Assembly (NCBI RefSeq): GCF_001425605.1
Contig: NZ_LMRG01000013.1
Coordinates: 1-45,481, forward strand
Direction: 5' to 3'
Source of the DNA: Rhizobium sp. Leaf453
Lineage (GTDB): Bacteria > Pseudomonadota > Alphaproteobacteria > Rhizobiales > Rhizobiaceae
DNA length: 45,481 nt
The notes beneath the pieces are model-generated. The model did no database searches, was not told where the DNA came from, and saw only the letters and a list, made by a program, of their open reading frames with translations. This document shows, piece by piece, positions 34,283 to 42,168 of this stretch (position 1 is its first letter; every line of letters begins with the position of its first letter). A program made the position numbers and the translations under genes.

Positions 34283-34780
34283 CTTTCTCCGTGGATACGC
34301 AAGTCAGAATCGGAGAAACAGTTTCAGTTGGGTTGAGAGGCAGCGGAACGCGTCTTGGAATAGCAGCGCTCATTGGCTCGGATTGCGTCGTCTGCCCCCT
34401 CTATGCGGAAATTACTTCCGCCGAGAGGGGTGCCAAGGGCATCTCATCCGCGAAACGTGTAGACGTTTAGTTGAGAGTATCACTAGGGCTACAAGCCCGC
34501 CCCAGACCCTGCGAGATCGATTGCCAGTAGTCTTTGGGTGCGAAGACGCCGTTCGTGCTTTCGATCTCAAGCGCCGGGTTTGGCACAGTCAGCTTTCGGA
34601 TTACGACGTTGAGGTCGTTGAACATTATATGCGCGTTCTGGACGTGTACATAATCAGGCTTGATCTCGGCGCGCTTCGCCAACCTCAACCCAGCTCAGGT
34701 CTATGTGGCCCGGCTGTGGCGAGTATCGAGCGATATCACAGGAAGTTATCACACTCACCTTCCGACGTTAGTCGATCGGC
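34283..34780. other. About 500 bases without a confident gene
   Basis: A minus-strand frame ending at 34467 (containing PALEIESTNGVFAPKDYW) looks somewhat protein-like but has only a TTG start and no ribosome site. It may be a remnant. Confidence 0.45.
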
Positions 34781-35157
34781 TTACCACTGCGGCCTTGGTG
34801 CGGGCGCCGGCCCAACCCCGGTAGGATCGGCTTGGTTCGGTTCGCGACTGGACCTCTCGAATGAATTCCTGTGGGCGCGTGAAAAAACTGTGTCCTTCGG
34901 AACAGCGACTTCGAGTTGGCGGCTTTTCAGTGCCCTCTCACGTCGATCCCGACGTCGCGCAACCGCTGAAACTGATCCTCCTTATGATGATCAGGTCGGA
35001 CGTGATAAGCTCGCTGGCCACAATTGATACCGTCACAGACGATCAATGGAAGCAAAGTGTCGTATTCTTCAGCCGCGGAGTTGAAGAACGCACAGACATG
35101 CCGATCCTCTCGCAGCATAGTTCCGGCGAACGGAATGGGCTGTGTGGTCGATTTCAT
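34781..35157 (-). pseudogene. Frameshifted MEDS-domain protein fragment
   Basis: ATG 35157 with GGGAG upstream. The start reads MKSTTQPIPFAGTMLREDRH, then VCAFFNSAAEEYDTLLPLI, and RAYHVRPDHHKEDQFQRL then GIDV. This is the beginning of the MEDS (DcmR sensory) domain, found in methylotroph and rhizobial regulators. After GIDV the frame ends (RGH stop), while the expected continuation (ALKSRQLEVAVPKDTVF) is present in another frame up to 34781. A single indel broke the gene, which is also much shorter than a full MEDS domain. Confidence 0.7.
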
Positions 35158-35692
35158 CTTGGTCTCCCCGATTTATCTTCCATTGAAATGCGGCTTAGGA
35201 GCAGATCCTTAATTGTTCCAAGCTGTCAGCGATCTGGGCGAAATCCCTTAATCTACCGACCTGATTATCTCCCTAATGCTGACAGACGTCAGTGCAGCCC
35301 TGAATTTCAGTGGTATGCAACAAGGCTCATGTCCTTCACGTTGTGGCGATAGTGTGTGAAGATCTCTTTCCGGGTCCGGCCCGAAACGGCAACCCGACAG
35401 CACGTGTCGCGACATGCGTTGATCAGTCGAGCCTTCTCGAAAACACCATGCAGGGATCGAGCGCGCTCGGCGTGATCCGTACGGCTCTTTGGCCGCGCCG
35501 GAAGAATCGTCCGATGTGTCGGACCGGCCACAGGGTACCGGTTGTCCTAGATCGAGTGTCAGCGTGCGGAGAAGCAGCGTCGCCTGCTGACGGCGGACGT
35601 CGAAGTTGCCAAACACGACTGAGCGTCAGCACAGTTTTGCCCGATTCTCACGGAGATACTCCGTGAAGAATCCTAAATGATCAGGTTTGACG
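35158..35692. other. 535 bases without a confident gene
   Basis: Overlapping short frames occur on both strands, none with recognisable domains. It probably contains the promoter of the SRAP remnant. Confidence 0.45.
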
Positions 35693-36301
35693 ATGTGCAG
35701 CGAATACGAACAACGCATCTGCTATGCCGAATACAGCAATGTAATGCTAGATCTGGCGCTTGGGATCCCGACACAACAATCGGAACTGGACTTGGCGCCG
35801 CATGCCTTAATTAAGATTGGCGATATGGCTCCCGTAATACGCTGTGTGGGCGACAATACTGTCGAGCTAGCACAGATGAAGTTCGGCTTTCCGCCGGCCA
35901 GAAAGCACGGTCCGGTATTTAACATTCGATCGCAAGGAAAAAGTTTCAGCGATTGTCACCGGTGTCTCGTTCCGGCTAGCGCATTCTTGTAGTCTACCGG
36001 AAGAAAGCATTCGAAGGGCAAATATCGCTTTGAGCTCGTTGACGCGCCATTTATGGCGATCGCCGCGATCTGGCGGCGCGGCCGGAAAAGCCAGCCTTCG
36101 GCGTTCGCGATGTTAACTACATACCCCGGGTTTGATGTGGAGCCTTTCCATAATCGACAAGTCGTGGTCCTGCGACCGAGTGATTGGAAGGCATGGCTTG
36201 ATCTTGAAAGGTCCCCGGCTGAGTTATTGCAACCGTTGCCGCGGGGCGCGCTGAAGGCGGAGGAAGCCAGGCCGTCCGAGTTTGGGATGGGACGGAGGTA
36301 G
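35693..36301 (+). pseudogene. SRAP (YedK/HMCES-like) protein interrupted by an in-frame TAG
   Basis: ATG 35693 gives MCSEYEQRICYAEYSNVMLD, with the catalytic Cys2 that forms a DNA-protein crosslink at abasic sites. ALGIPTQQSELDLAP, MKFGFPPARKHGPVFNIRS and CHRCLVPASAF follow. At 35990-35992 a TAG replaces what should be a Glu-type codon (usual text ASAFFEF). The same frame then continues KGKYRFELVDAPFMAIAAIW, AFAMLTTYPGFDV, PFHNRQVVVLRPSDW and LLQPLPRGAL to a natural stop. Only one nonsense codon separates this from an intact protein of about 200 aa, so inactivation is recent or the codon is read through. Confidence 0.85.
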
Positions 36302-36514
36302 CTGCTTGTGCGAAAAGCGATAGCTGACGCCCCGGATCGCCTTGATGGCGCAAGTCGCGACGTCGAGTTCTGCAAGCCTGCCGGGTAACCGGCTGAGTGT
36401 CGGGTCGGACGTGGGTGCCGTTCGACCTGGAAATCCTGCGTTCCAAAATAATGTTTTATCATCGAGGGCATATTGCCAACCAGTGGACTGTGCACGCCCA
36501 CTGATTGTAAGTAA
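36302..36514. other. 213 bases, no gene seen
   Basis: Contains only the out-of-frame tail of the minus-strand protein at 36515 (text NQWACTVHWLAICPR ending near 36459). Confidence 0.4.
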
Positions 36515-36817
36515 CTACTCTTGAACAATAGCACTCATAGTCACCAATGCGGCGGCTGTTATCCCAACAAACGCGTACACCTTCTGCCCGAATGTTAAGA
36601 CGATACGCTTGACGTTGACTTGCTTTCCCTGCCAATAAAATCCGCCGTGCTTGTCGATGCCCAGGCAATCCAGTTCATCAATCCCGATTTTTCGGACGCC
36701 CTTAGGCCAATCGTTGACGTCCGGCCGTTGCCGGGACACTTCTTCCATTCCGTGTCGTTCGTGGACGAGCCCTCCTACATGGGTACCTTCTCCAGCGCCC
36801 GACGACATGTCACCCAT
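36515..36817 (-). CDS. Small membrane-anchored protein, probably truncated by a frameshift
   Basis: 100 codons from ATG 36817 (weak ribosome site). A soluble N-terminal part includes CLGIDKHGGFYWQGKQVNVK, followed by one membrane helix (YAFVGITAAALVTMSAIV) and a stop. In the next frame the text continues VVTYNQWACTVHW, which fits the end of a rhizobial family I recall (…GKQV…FGQK…helix…WAC…W). A one-base change near 36520 therefore probably shortened it by about 20 residues. Confidence 0.5.
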   Translation of the reverse strand: MGDMSSGAGEGTHVGGLVHERHGMEEVSRQRPDVNDWPKGVRKIGIDELDCLGIDKHGGFYWQGKQVNVKRIVLTFGQKVYAFVGITAAALVTMSAIVQE

Positions 36818-36842
36818 AGCATTCGCGACGACGCAGAGTGCG

Positions 36843-37010
36843 ATGATGAAGAAGCGGGCTGCCCGCTACATGATCAGCAGCGCCTGTCCGCTGTGCGAGG
36901 GCAAGCGGCTGCGCGAGGAGTCGCTATCGGTGACGTTCGAGGGCCTCGACCATGCCGAAATGAACAGACTGCCGATGGCGAAGTTCTCCGACATCTTCGC
37001 GCTGGCCACG
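36843..37010 (+). pseudogene. UvrA-like fragment (zinc-finger insertion region)
   Basis: MMKKRAARYMISSACPLCEG, then KRLREESLSVTFEGLDHAEM and LPMAKFSDIFALA: the CxxCxGKRL zinc-module text of excinuclease subunit A or a UvrA paralogue. Both ends are missing; it runs straight into an RTX fragment. Confidence 0.75.
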
Positions 37011-37015
37011 ACTCT

Positions 37016-37345
37016 TTTAATGGCGGCGCGGGATTAGACACGTTCACATATCGTAGTATCTCGGATTCGACTTACTCGTCTACAGGGTGCGATACGATCT
37101 ACGACTTCTCCAGCCAAGACAAAATCGATCTTGCACACATCGACGCCAATCAAAAGGTCAGCGCCAATCAGGCCTTCACCTATATCGGCAAGGCGGCCTT
37201 CCACCGCGCCGCCGGCGAGCTTCGTTTCGAAAAGCAGGCATCGGATACCGACATCTACGGCGATGTGAATGGCGACAAGAAAGCCGACTTCGCCATCCAC
37301 CTCGACGATGCAGTGGATATCTACAAGGCGTTCTTCATACTTTAG
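37016..37345 (+). pseudogene. C-terminal fragment of an RTX/serralysin-type secreted protein
   Basis: About 109 codons: FNGGAGLDTFTYRSISDSTY, CDTIYDFSSQDKIDLAHIDA, AGELRFEKQASDTDIY, then GDVNGDKKADFAIHLDDAV. This is the M10 peptidase/RTX C-terminal domain with its type I secretion signal. The calcium-repeat region and catalytic part are absent. A terminator follows, so this end of the gene is natural. Confidence 0.8.
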
Positions 37346-37352
37346 CGCACGG

Positions 37353-37384
37353 CCGCCGTGCGTATCTCCGGCCGGCGGGTTTTC
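37353..37384 (+). terminator. Terminator after the RTX fragment
   Basis: CCGCCG (37353-37358) pairs with CGGCGG (37373-37378), followed by GTTTTTC. Confidence 0.65.
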
Positions 37385-37389
37385 TCATG

Positions 37390-37414
37390 GAACAAAATCT
37401 CGCTTGGTTAGTTC
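37390..37414 (+). promoter_or_regulatory. Candidate general-stress promoter of the DUF982 gene
   Basis: GGAAC (37390-37394), 18 bases, TT (37413-37414), about 30 bases before ATG 37445. Confidence 0.5.
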
Positions 37415-37444
37415 CTTGCGCGCATCAGGGAGGAGATTCGCGCA

Positions 37445-37705
37445 ATGCATCCAAATGAACGTCCGAAATGTAGCGAGATCAAATGGTCACCCGTCATCGT
37501 TAACCGCGGCCCGCTTGACCAGCGCCGCGTTGAGACACCATTAGAGGCGATCAGCCTTATGAGGGCGATCTGGCCGCAGCCGTCGAACCTACAAGCGCAC
37601 GCTACCAAGCTGTGTATTGAAGCGGTAGAGCGCAAGCAGACACCCGCACAGGCTCGCGCAGCGTTTCTCGCTGCCCTGATGGATGACAATCTGTCGGTCC
37701 ACTGA
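37445..37705 (+). CDS. DUF982 family protein
   Basis: 86 aa, ATG 37445 with GGGAGGAG upstream. DUF982 features: WSPVIVNRGPLDQRRVETPL, ISLMRAIWPQPSN and AVERKQTPAQARAAFLAA. A rhizobial family present in many copies per genome, of unknown function and often stress-associated. A monocistronic unit with its own candidate RpoE2-type promoter and a terminator at 37729. A second DUF982 protein lies at 44239. Confidence 0.85.
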   Translation: MHPNERPKCSEIKWSPVIVNRGPLDQRRVETPLEAISLMRAIWPQPSNLQAHATKLCIEAVERKQTPAQARAAFLAALMDDNLSVH

Positions 37706-37728
37706 TTTTCGGCCAACCAGCACTGAGG

Positions 37729-37759
37729 CCGTCGTGTTGAAGAGCGCGGCGGTTTTTTT
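37729..37759 (+). terminator. Rho-independent terminator after DUF982
   Basis: CCGTCG (37729-37734) pairs with CGGCGG (37747-37752, one G-U), followed by seven T. Confidence 0.8.
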
Positions 37760-37811
37760 ATTGGCTTTCATGAAGGGTGCGGCACTCTCGTTGCAACGCG
37801 AGGATCCCGCC

Positions 37812-38021
37812 ATGACCGACGCAGAACGCGTTGAACAACTCGAAGTTAAAATTGGCCAAGCGTATCAGGTCATCGGCGCTCTTCTTGCTCGGCCTGATGG
37901 AGAACATCCTGACTTTGATTCACCGGGCGGCCAGCGTACGCTTTATTCGTTCGCCCACGAGCGATACGACGATGACTTCCTTCCGTTGGAGCATCCCCGC
38001 AAATGGCTACCGGCTACCTAA
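37812..38021 (+). CDS. Small hypothetical protein (69 aa)
   Basis: ATG 37812 (GAGG upstream); longer starts would lie in or before the terminator. Begins MTDAERVEQLEVKIGQAYQV and includes PDFDSPGGQRTLYSFAH. Acidic, soluble, with a short N-terminal coiled coil. Overlaps the next tiny gene by 19 bases. Confidence 0.6.
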   Translation: MTDAERVEQLEVKIGQAYQVIGALLARPDGEHPDFDSPGGQRTLYSFAHERYDDDFLPLEHPRKWLPAT

Positions 38022-38161
38022 TCTCAACCCTCGCCATCGTCTCGGGCGGCTTGGCCTTCTTGCGGCCGACCGTGTGGGCGTGCCTTGCTGCATTCGCGAT
38101 GAACGCCACGGCTGTCTGGTGGTGTTGGCCGGTTTTGATAGCGGCGATGCGGCGCCCTTGA
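38003..38161 (+). CDS. 52-aa membrane protein
   Basis: ATG 38003 to TGA 38159-38161, in a different frame from the overlapping gene. MATGYLISTLAIVSGGLAFL is followed by WACLAAFAMNATAVWWCWPV and LIAAMRRP: two hydrophobic helices with a positively charged end, very unlike random translation. A weak GGAG lies 11 bases upstream. Function unknown. Confidence 0.5.
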   Translation: MATGYLISTLAIVSGGLAFLRPTVWACLAAFAMNATAVWWCWPVLIAAMRRP

Positions 38162-38224
38162 TCGACAGTTGCCCGCTGGCGCTCCTTTTCTATCCAATGT
38201 CGAAAGACGGCCACACCGAAAGCC

Positions 38225-38254
38225 AAAAAACGCCGCGACCAAGCGGTTGCGGCG
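38225..38254 (-). terminator. Rho-independent terminator (minus strand)
   Basis: On the minus strand CGCCGC, inner ACC-GCTT-GGT, then GCGGCG and six T. It ends the transcript of the two minus-strand genes starting at 38910. The 38162-38495 region otherwise has only weak frames. Confidence 0.8.
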
Positions 38255-38495
38255 CGAGCGAGACATGTGTTCGGGATAAAATCCGCAGTAAATTTCTCAA
38301 TAGGAACGGAGGAAATCAAGGCCGTCTCCGAAACAACGCTACAAAAAATGAAGTCAAAGACTGCCGAAGCGGGTATATCTGAAAACGGGCCGGTAAAGTT
38401 GCACTTTTGAGCTACTTTGGCGGTTGCGGGCGGCACCGTATGCGCGGAAACATTTCGGTGCCGCTTGCCTTGGCGCGGTGCCGGGCCACGCGGTC

Positions 38496-38720
38496 TTATT
38501 TCGAAAGCGGACTTAGCGGCTGCTCGCCCGTATGATGTACGGGATTATCCGGCCCACCGGCCTCAACCGGGTCTTTCTTTTTCTCGGACTGGCCGGTTCT
38601 TGCAGGCGGCACGTCCTGCTCGCCTGTTCCGGCAACATCCGGTAGAGGAATTGGCTCAAGGTCCATTTCCGGAGGCCGAGGCGCAAGATTTTCCGTGTCT
38701 GCGATTTCAGGATCCGACAT
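38496..38720 (-). CDS. Pro-rich acidic small protein (73 aa)
   Basis: ATG 38720 with GGGAG six bases upstream. MSDPEIADTENLAPRPPEMD, then EPIPLPDVAGTGEQDVP: disordered, Pro/Glu-rich, of a type common in rhizobia. It overlaps the upstream gene by 14 bases, suggesting co-translation. Function unknown. Confidence 0.65.
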   Translation of the reverse strand: MSDPEIADTENLAPRPPEMDLEPIPLPDVAGTGEQDVPPARTGQSEKKKDPVEAGGPDNPVHHTGEQPLSPLSK

Positions 38721-38910
38721 GTGTTTCTCCCTTGCGGCTGCCAAAGAGGGATAGCAGTCCGGCCAAGGGCCTAGCCGAATGCCGCGACGCCTCCTCAAAA
38801 AATGGAGCGCTCTTCATCAACGCTGTGCGTCGAGCGCTCAAATCGAATGCCAATTCTGCCTCCAGAAGGAGGTCGTCGTTTTCTCTGTTGAAGTTGTAAG
38901 CCTGGCCCAT
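38707..38910 (-). CDS. Small hypothetical protein (67 aa)
   Basis: ATG 38910, about 30 bases after a candidate stress promoter. MGQAYNFNRENDDLLLEAEL, then AFDLSARRTALMKSAPFFEE. Charged and helical. First gene of a two-gene unit with the Pro-rich protein. Confidence 0.6.
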   Translation of the reverse strand: MGQAYNFNRENDDLLLEAELAFDLSARRTALMKSAPFFEEASRHSARPLAGLLSLFGSRKGETHVGS

Positions 38911-38939
38911 GTGAACCCCCGTTGATGTGATGCGGGATG

Positions 38940-38964
38940 AACGATGAGAACACAGATTGGTTCC
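38940..38964 (-). promoter_or_regulatory. Candidate general-stress promoter
   Basis: On the minus strand GGAAC (38964-38960), 18 bases, TT (38941-38940), 30 bases before ATG 38910. Confidence 0.5.
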
Positions 38965-39033
38965 GATCACTTTCGCGGCAGCCTGAGAATCTGTCTGGCC
39001 GCAGACCCTGCCTTGTCAGGGGAAGGAGAACCT

Positions 39034-39252
39034 ATGCCTACGATCGGCAAAGCCGCACATAACATCCAGTATTGCGGAACGGTCGACGAGGTCGCGGCGG
39101 CTATTGCTTGGCATGATGGTAATGTTCGAGCGACCATTCGCACACTGTTGAGTGACTGCCGCCACCTTAACGAACAACTGGCATTGGCCGGAGGTAACAT
39201 GGGTATAGGCTATACGCGGGGCTGGCGACCGGTCTCGGAAAGTGTGCAATAA
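39034..39252 (+). CDS. Small hypothetical protein (72 aa)
   Basis: ATG 39034 with GGAAGGAG six bases upstream, a very strong site that fixes the start. MPTIGKAAHNIQYCGTVDEV, then ATIRTLLSDCRHLNEQLALA. Helical, soluble. Its TAA overlaps the next ATG by one base (TAATG). Confidence 0.7.
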   Translation: MPTIGKAAHNIQYCGTVDEVAAAIAWHDGNVRATIRTLLSDCRHLNEQLALAGGNMGIGYTRGWRPVSESVQ

Positions 39253-39661
39253 TGGATGGCTTCGCAGACGACAAACAATGGAAAGCGCGTGCAGTTGCTG
39301 CCGAACTGGTGTCACAGGCAATCGAGGTACTGAAGTCCAGCGGTTTCGATGACCACTGCGCGTTGTCGGCGCTTGAAGATGCTTTGGAGACCCGCCGATT
39401 GGCATTCCAGCAGTCGCTCGACCGATTAAGCGTCACGACGAAACCAAAGCTGCTGTTGCCGACCTACTGGGCGCCTTTGGCACCGAGCCGCGGAGCCTTT
39501 ACGACGTGGGCGTGCCTTTGGTCAGCGGCGGGTACGATCAGAACACTATCGTCAACGCCCTGTTCGATCTGGTGAGCGACGGTGCAATCAAATTGCTACC
39601 AGAGAACTCATTACGGGTGGTGCCCGGCAAGCTGCGACTGCCAGTTGGTGATCAGCGGTAA
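39252..39661 (+). pseudogene. Hypothetical gene, probably frameshifted
   Basis: From ATG 39252 the text MDGFADDKQWKARAVAAELV, then IEVLKSSGFDDHCALSALED and QQSLDRL is plausible, after which this frame turns to non-protein-like text. From about 39425 a second frame reads ETKAAVADLLGAFGTEPRSL, YDVGVPLVSGGYDQNTIV and NALFDLVSDGAIKLLPENSL to TAA 39659. That stretch looks like a small winged-helix-type domain but has no ATG/GTG/TTG start in a sensible place. One indel between the two parts explains both. Alternatively they are two genes. Confidence 0.5.
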
Positions 39662-39722
39662 GGATCCCCTCCCCTTGCCTTTGGCACACTGGGGGCCATA
39701 TCCCCATTTGAATGGAGAGAAA

Positions 39723-40067
39723 ATGAACAAGAAATCAGCCCTCAGTTTATTTACAGTTGGACTTTCCACCATCATCATTTCCGGTTGTGTCGGCGACGGT
39801 GGTTCGTATGAACCTCGCTCTGCGGTGGCATATCGGGAGCGTGTGATTATCGAGACTGACGATGACCGCCGCCCGCATCGCCGCCAAGGCTTCGATCGGG
39901 AAGATCGGGACATTAGGATGGGTCACGAACGGGATCGACGTCACACTCGTGAGACCGTACGCAATGACCGCGATGGTGATCGCGATCGACCGGACAACCG
40001 CCGTTGCAGAGGACCTCGCTGCCCGGATGACGAAAATGAAAATCGACAGTTCCGTCCTCGGTTCTAA
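39723..40067 (+). CDS. Small lipoprotein with Arg/Asp-rich tail
   Basis: 114 aa from ATG 39723 (GGAGAG upstream). Signal peptide NKKSALSLFTVGLSTIIIS followed by GC: a type II lipobox (ISGC), so the mature protein is lipid-anchored. The mature part is extremely rich in Arg, Asp and Glu (DREDRDIRMGHERDRRHTRE), probably disordered. Function unknown. Confidence 0.7.
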   Translation: MNKKSALSLFTVGLSTIIISGCVGDGGSYEPRSAVAYRERVIIETDDDRRPHRRQGFDREDRDIRMGHERDRRHTRETVRNDRDGDRDRPDNRRCRGPRCPDDENENRQFRPRF

Positions 40068-40240
40068 CATCAAGGACACTCCGTCGCTCGGACAAATCGC
40101 ATATAATCTTGGCTCCGGATCCAACCCAAGTATACGATCCGGCCTCCGATAGTCCCCAGATGGAGTAGGACGCTCGCGGTTTAGAACGTAAGCGTTGCGC
40201 GATACTGACGGCTCTTTGCCGCAATCAGGTATTGAAGACG

Positions 40241-40269
40241 CCCCGGTCCCTCCCAGCGACCGGGGTTTT
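40241..40269 (+). terminator. Strong rho-independent terminator
   Basis: CCCCGGTC (40241-40248) pairs with GACCGGGG (40258-40265), followed by TTTTC. It lies 174 bases after the lipoprotein gene and may end that transcript or a separate small RNA. The following 40270-40654 has no convincing gene. Confidence 0.85.
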
Positions 40270-40654
40270 CATTTGGCAGATGATCGATTGAACCGGCTTG
40301 GCCAACCGGAGGATAAGTCTGGGCGAGATGTTGCCTCGGTCTCAGAGCGAAAAGGCTGAAAGTTCTCTGTGCTCGCGGCATGCTGTGATGATGTTCGTGG
40401 ACGATCAAAGTACCAGGACACAAGGACACAGCAAGGGCGACGCCCTGGCCCGCCTTTGATAAGTATAGGCGGCTTCTCGCTTTGCCTGGTTAAATTCCGG
40501 GACAATTCTTCACCGTTGAGAAGCAGCAGTCCGACCACGGCTCGTTCACTTAAACAGATGGGGAAGTGTTCGCTGCATGGCCACGTGGCAAAGTGACACG
40601 GTAGTTGAAGGGCGCTAACACATTGCGCTTGCGTCGATTTAATTCCAGCTCTGC

Positions 40655-40679
40655 GGAACACGAGGCAACCGAAGAGGTT
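40655..40679 (+). promoter_or_regulatory. Candidate general-stress promoter of the DUF6894 gene
   Basis: GGAAC (40655-40659), 18 bases, TT (40678-40679), 28 bases before ATG 40708. Confidence 0.5.
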
Positions 40680-40707
40680 TGGGAAGATCAAACCTGGGAT
40701 AAGTCTC

Positions 40708-40935
40708 ATGCCACATTTCTACTTTCACATGTCGACGAATGGAAACGTCGAGCGGGACGTAGAGGGGATAGAATTCAAAACTTTGGAAGAGGCAAGAGTT
40801 GATGCCGAGGCCAGTCTGTTCGAGATGGCCTCGGAAGCACTCGCTCGCGGAAAGAAACCTGACGCGCTTTCGATCGATATCTGTGATGAGGCGGGCAAGC
40901 TTGTAGCGAAAGTCAATTTCGAACAGAAGCCATAA
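40708..40935 (+). CDS. DUF6894 family protein
   Basis: 75 aa. MPHFYFHMSTNGNVERDVEG, then EFKTLEEARVDAEAS and SIDICDEAGKLVAKVNFE. The N-terminal P-x-Y-F-H strand, D-x-x-G and ARxxA helix are the hallmarks of DUF6894, a family abundant in rhizobia. Single-gene unit behind a candidate stress promoter. Confidence 0.8.
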   Translation: MPHFYFHMSTNGNVERDVEGIEFKTLEEARVDAEASLFEMASEALARGKKPDALSIDICDEAGKLVAKVNFEQKP

Positions 40936-41110
40936 GATCATCCTCCCGGACAGGGTTGTATTTTAGAATTTCGATTTTAAATTAGTTTATATCTATTGTG
41001 CTGCGGAGGTGTACAATCGGTGCACCAGTCCCACTGCACCTATCCTTTTCCTCGGCTGCGACTGTTTGAGAGACCAATCTGCTCTTGCCCAACTTTGATG
41101 GAGCAGAGCT

Positions 41111-41527
41111 ATGTCTCTTCCCTTTTCGTTTTCCGAAACTTCACCCGAAACAAACGTTGTTCTTTTGGTGGAGGACGAACCCTTTATCGCGATCGATATG
41201 GCGGAAACGCTGTCGGCTGCCGGATATCCAGTAGAAACGCGATCGTCAAGATCGGACGCAACGCGCTGGCTCGCTTCGAATAGTCCGTCGGTCGCAATTT
41301 TAGATGTTCATTTGAAGGATGGAGACGGCACGGAGATAGCCTTGATCCTGCAGGATCGAGGTGTGCCCATCATCTTTTGCTCAGGGGGAAGCCCAGCAGA
41401 TCTCCCCGCAGATTTTCAAGCTGCAGCCTGGGTCCGCAAGCCGTTCACCGAGGGCGAGTTACTACGCGCCATCCGGGGCGCTCTTGATGCGCGCGACTTT
41501 CATCAGCAGATGGAGGCGAGCGCATGA
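41111..41527 (+). CDS. Single-domain response regulator
   Basis: 138 aa, GGAGC upstream of ATG 41111. Receiver only: acidic pocket E21-D22-E23, phospho-acceptor D65 (VAILDVHLKDGDG), FCSGG and RKPF lysine. Same type as the LovR-like protein at 3265, though only distantly similar. It overlaps the next small basic protein by 4 bases (ATGA). A kinase partner is not adjacent; candidates are the HWE kinases at the other end of the window. Confidence 0.85.
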   Translation: MSLPFSFSETSPETNVVLLVEDEPFIAIDMAETLSAAGYPVETRSSRSDATRWLASNSPSVAILDVHLKDGDGTEIALILQDRGVPIIFCSGGSPADLPADFQAAAWVRKPFTEGELLRAIRGALDARDFHQQMEASA

Positions 41528-41703
41528 CGGAAGTTAAGCCCGAAAAGCGCCGGCGTCGTGGCGCATCACCGCGCGGCGAGTTCGAAGCAGCAAAGAGTTT
41601 TGCAACCGCCAGTGAAGACGCACGTGTCGCCGCTGATAAACGCAAGTCAGAGGCATTGCGAATGGCGCGCCTCCAGCGTGAACAGGAAAATTCCCGGGCG
41701 TAA
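41524..41703 (+). CDS. Small basic protein coupled to the receiver (59 aa)
   Basis: ATG 41524 overlaps the receiver stop (ATGA); ends TAA 41701-41703. MTEVKPEKRRRRGASPRGEF, then SEDARVAADKRKSEALRMAR. Strongly basic and helical. The coupling supports translation. Function unknown. Confidence 0.6.
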   Translation: MTEVKPEKRRRRGASPRGEFEAAKSFATASEDARVAADKRKSEALRMARLQREQENSRA

Positions 41704-41815
41704 TTTCGGTCGTAGTACCCCCGTCCGGCGGATGTCGGAACTATTTGAACATGTGATGGTTGTCGCAGTGGACTGTCGTGATTTCTCCTTGTTATCGTTG
41801 GCAGTTGGCTAAGGA

Positions 41816-41842
41816 AAGCCCGGCTCAAAACCGGGCTTTTTC
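41816..41842. terminator. Bidirectional terminator between convergent genes
   Basis: AAGCCCGG (41816-41823) pairs with CCGGGCTT (41831-41838), followed by TTTCTG-type T-rich sequence on the plus strand. The stop codon of the minus-strand gene lies in the loop. Confidence 0.8.
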
Positions 41843-42067
41843 TGTTTCGATGCGGTTGGTCAAAGCATCGCGACGTAGCCGGAGCGTGGCGCCCCGGAGC
41901 TTGTTGCTTCGCGCCAGCATCATCGTGATGGTCCGGTTCCTTTCTGCCAGAAGTGCCCTTGCGATCACGAGCGCGCAATGGTCATCGAAATACTCGTCGG
42001 TGACCCCAGCACGCGCCGCTACCGCCGCTTGCCATATATCCTCGGGAAAATCACTTATTACGCCCAT
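41825..42067 (-). CDS. Small hypothetical protein (80 aa)
   Basis: ATG 42067. MGVISDFPEDIWQAAVAARA, then DDHCALVIARALLAERNRTI. Helical, soluble; basic C-terminal third. Transcribed divergently from the gene at 42225 from overlapping candidate stress promoters. Not recognised. Confidence 0.65.
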   Translation of the reverse strand: MGVISDFPEDIWQAAVAARAGVTDEYFDDHCALVIARALLAERNRTITMMLARSNKLRGATLRLRRDALTNRIETEKARF

Positions 42068-42168
42068 GTGCCGACCTCAATAATCGCCCTGCTGTGCGGC
42101 GGGAAACGGTTGAACTTCGCGAAAGTTCTAAGGCAACCCCATAATTGTCTGTTGTTGCGCCCAAGGTT

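Noticed and set aside
34257..35027. 256-codon open frame on the plus strand
   Set aside because: Contains no recognisable domain, has an odd composition and runs antisense to the MEDS remnant; treated as a chance open frame.
38267..38410. 47-codon GTG frame (AVNFSIGTEEIKAVSETTLQ) suggesting a phasin-like piece
   Set aside because: Resemblance is too weak and there is no ribosome site; left unannotated.
38014..38436. 140-codon minus-strand frame
   Set aside because: It runs through the perfect terminator at 38225-38254 and has no domain.
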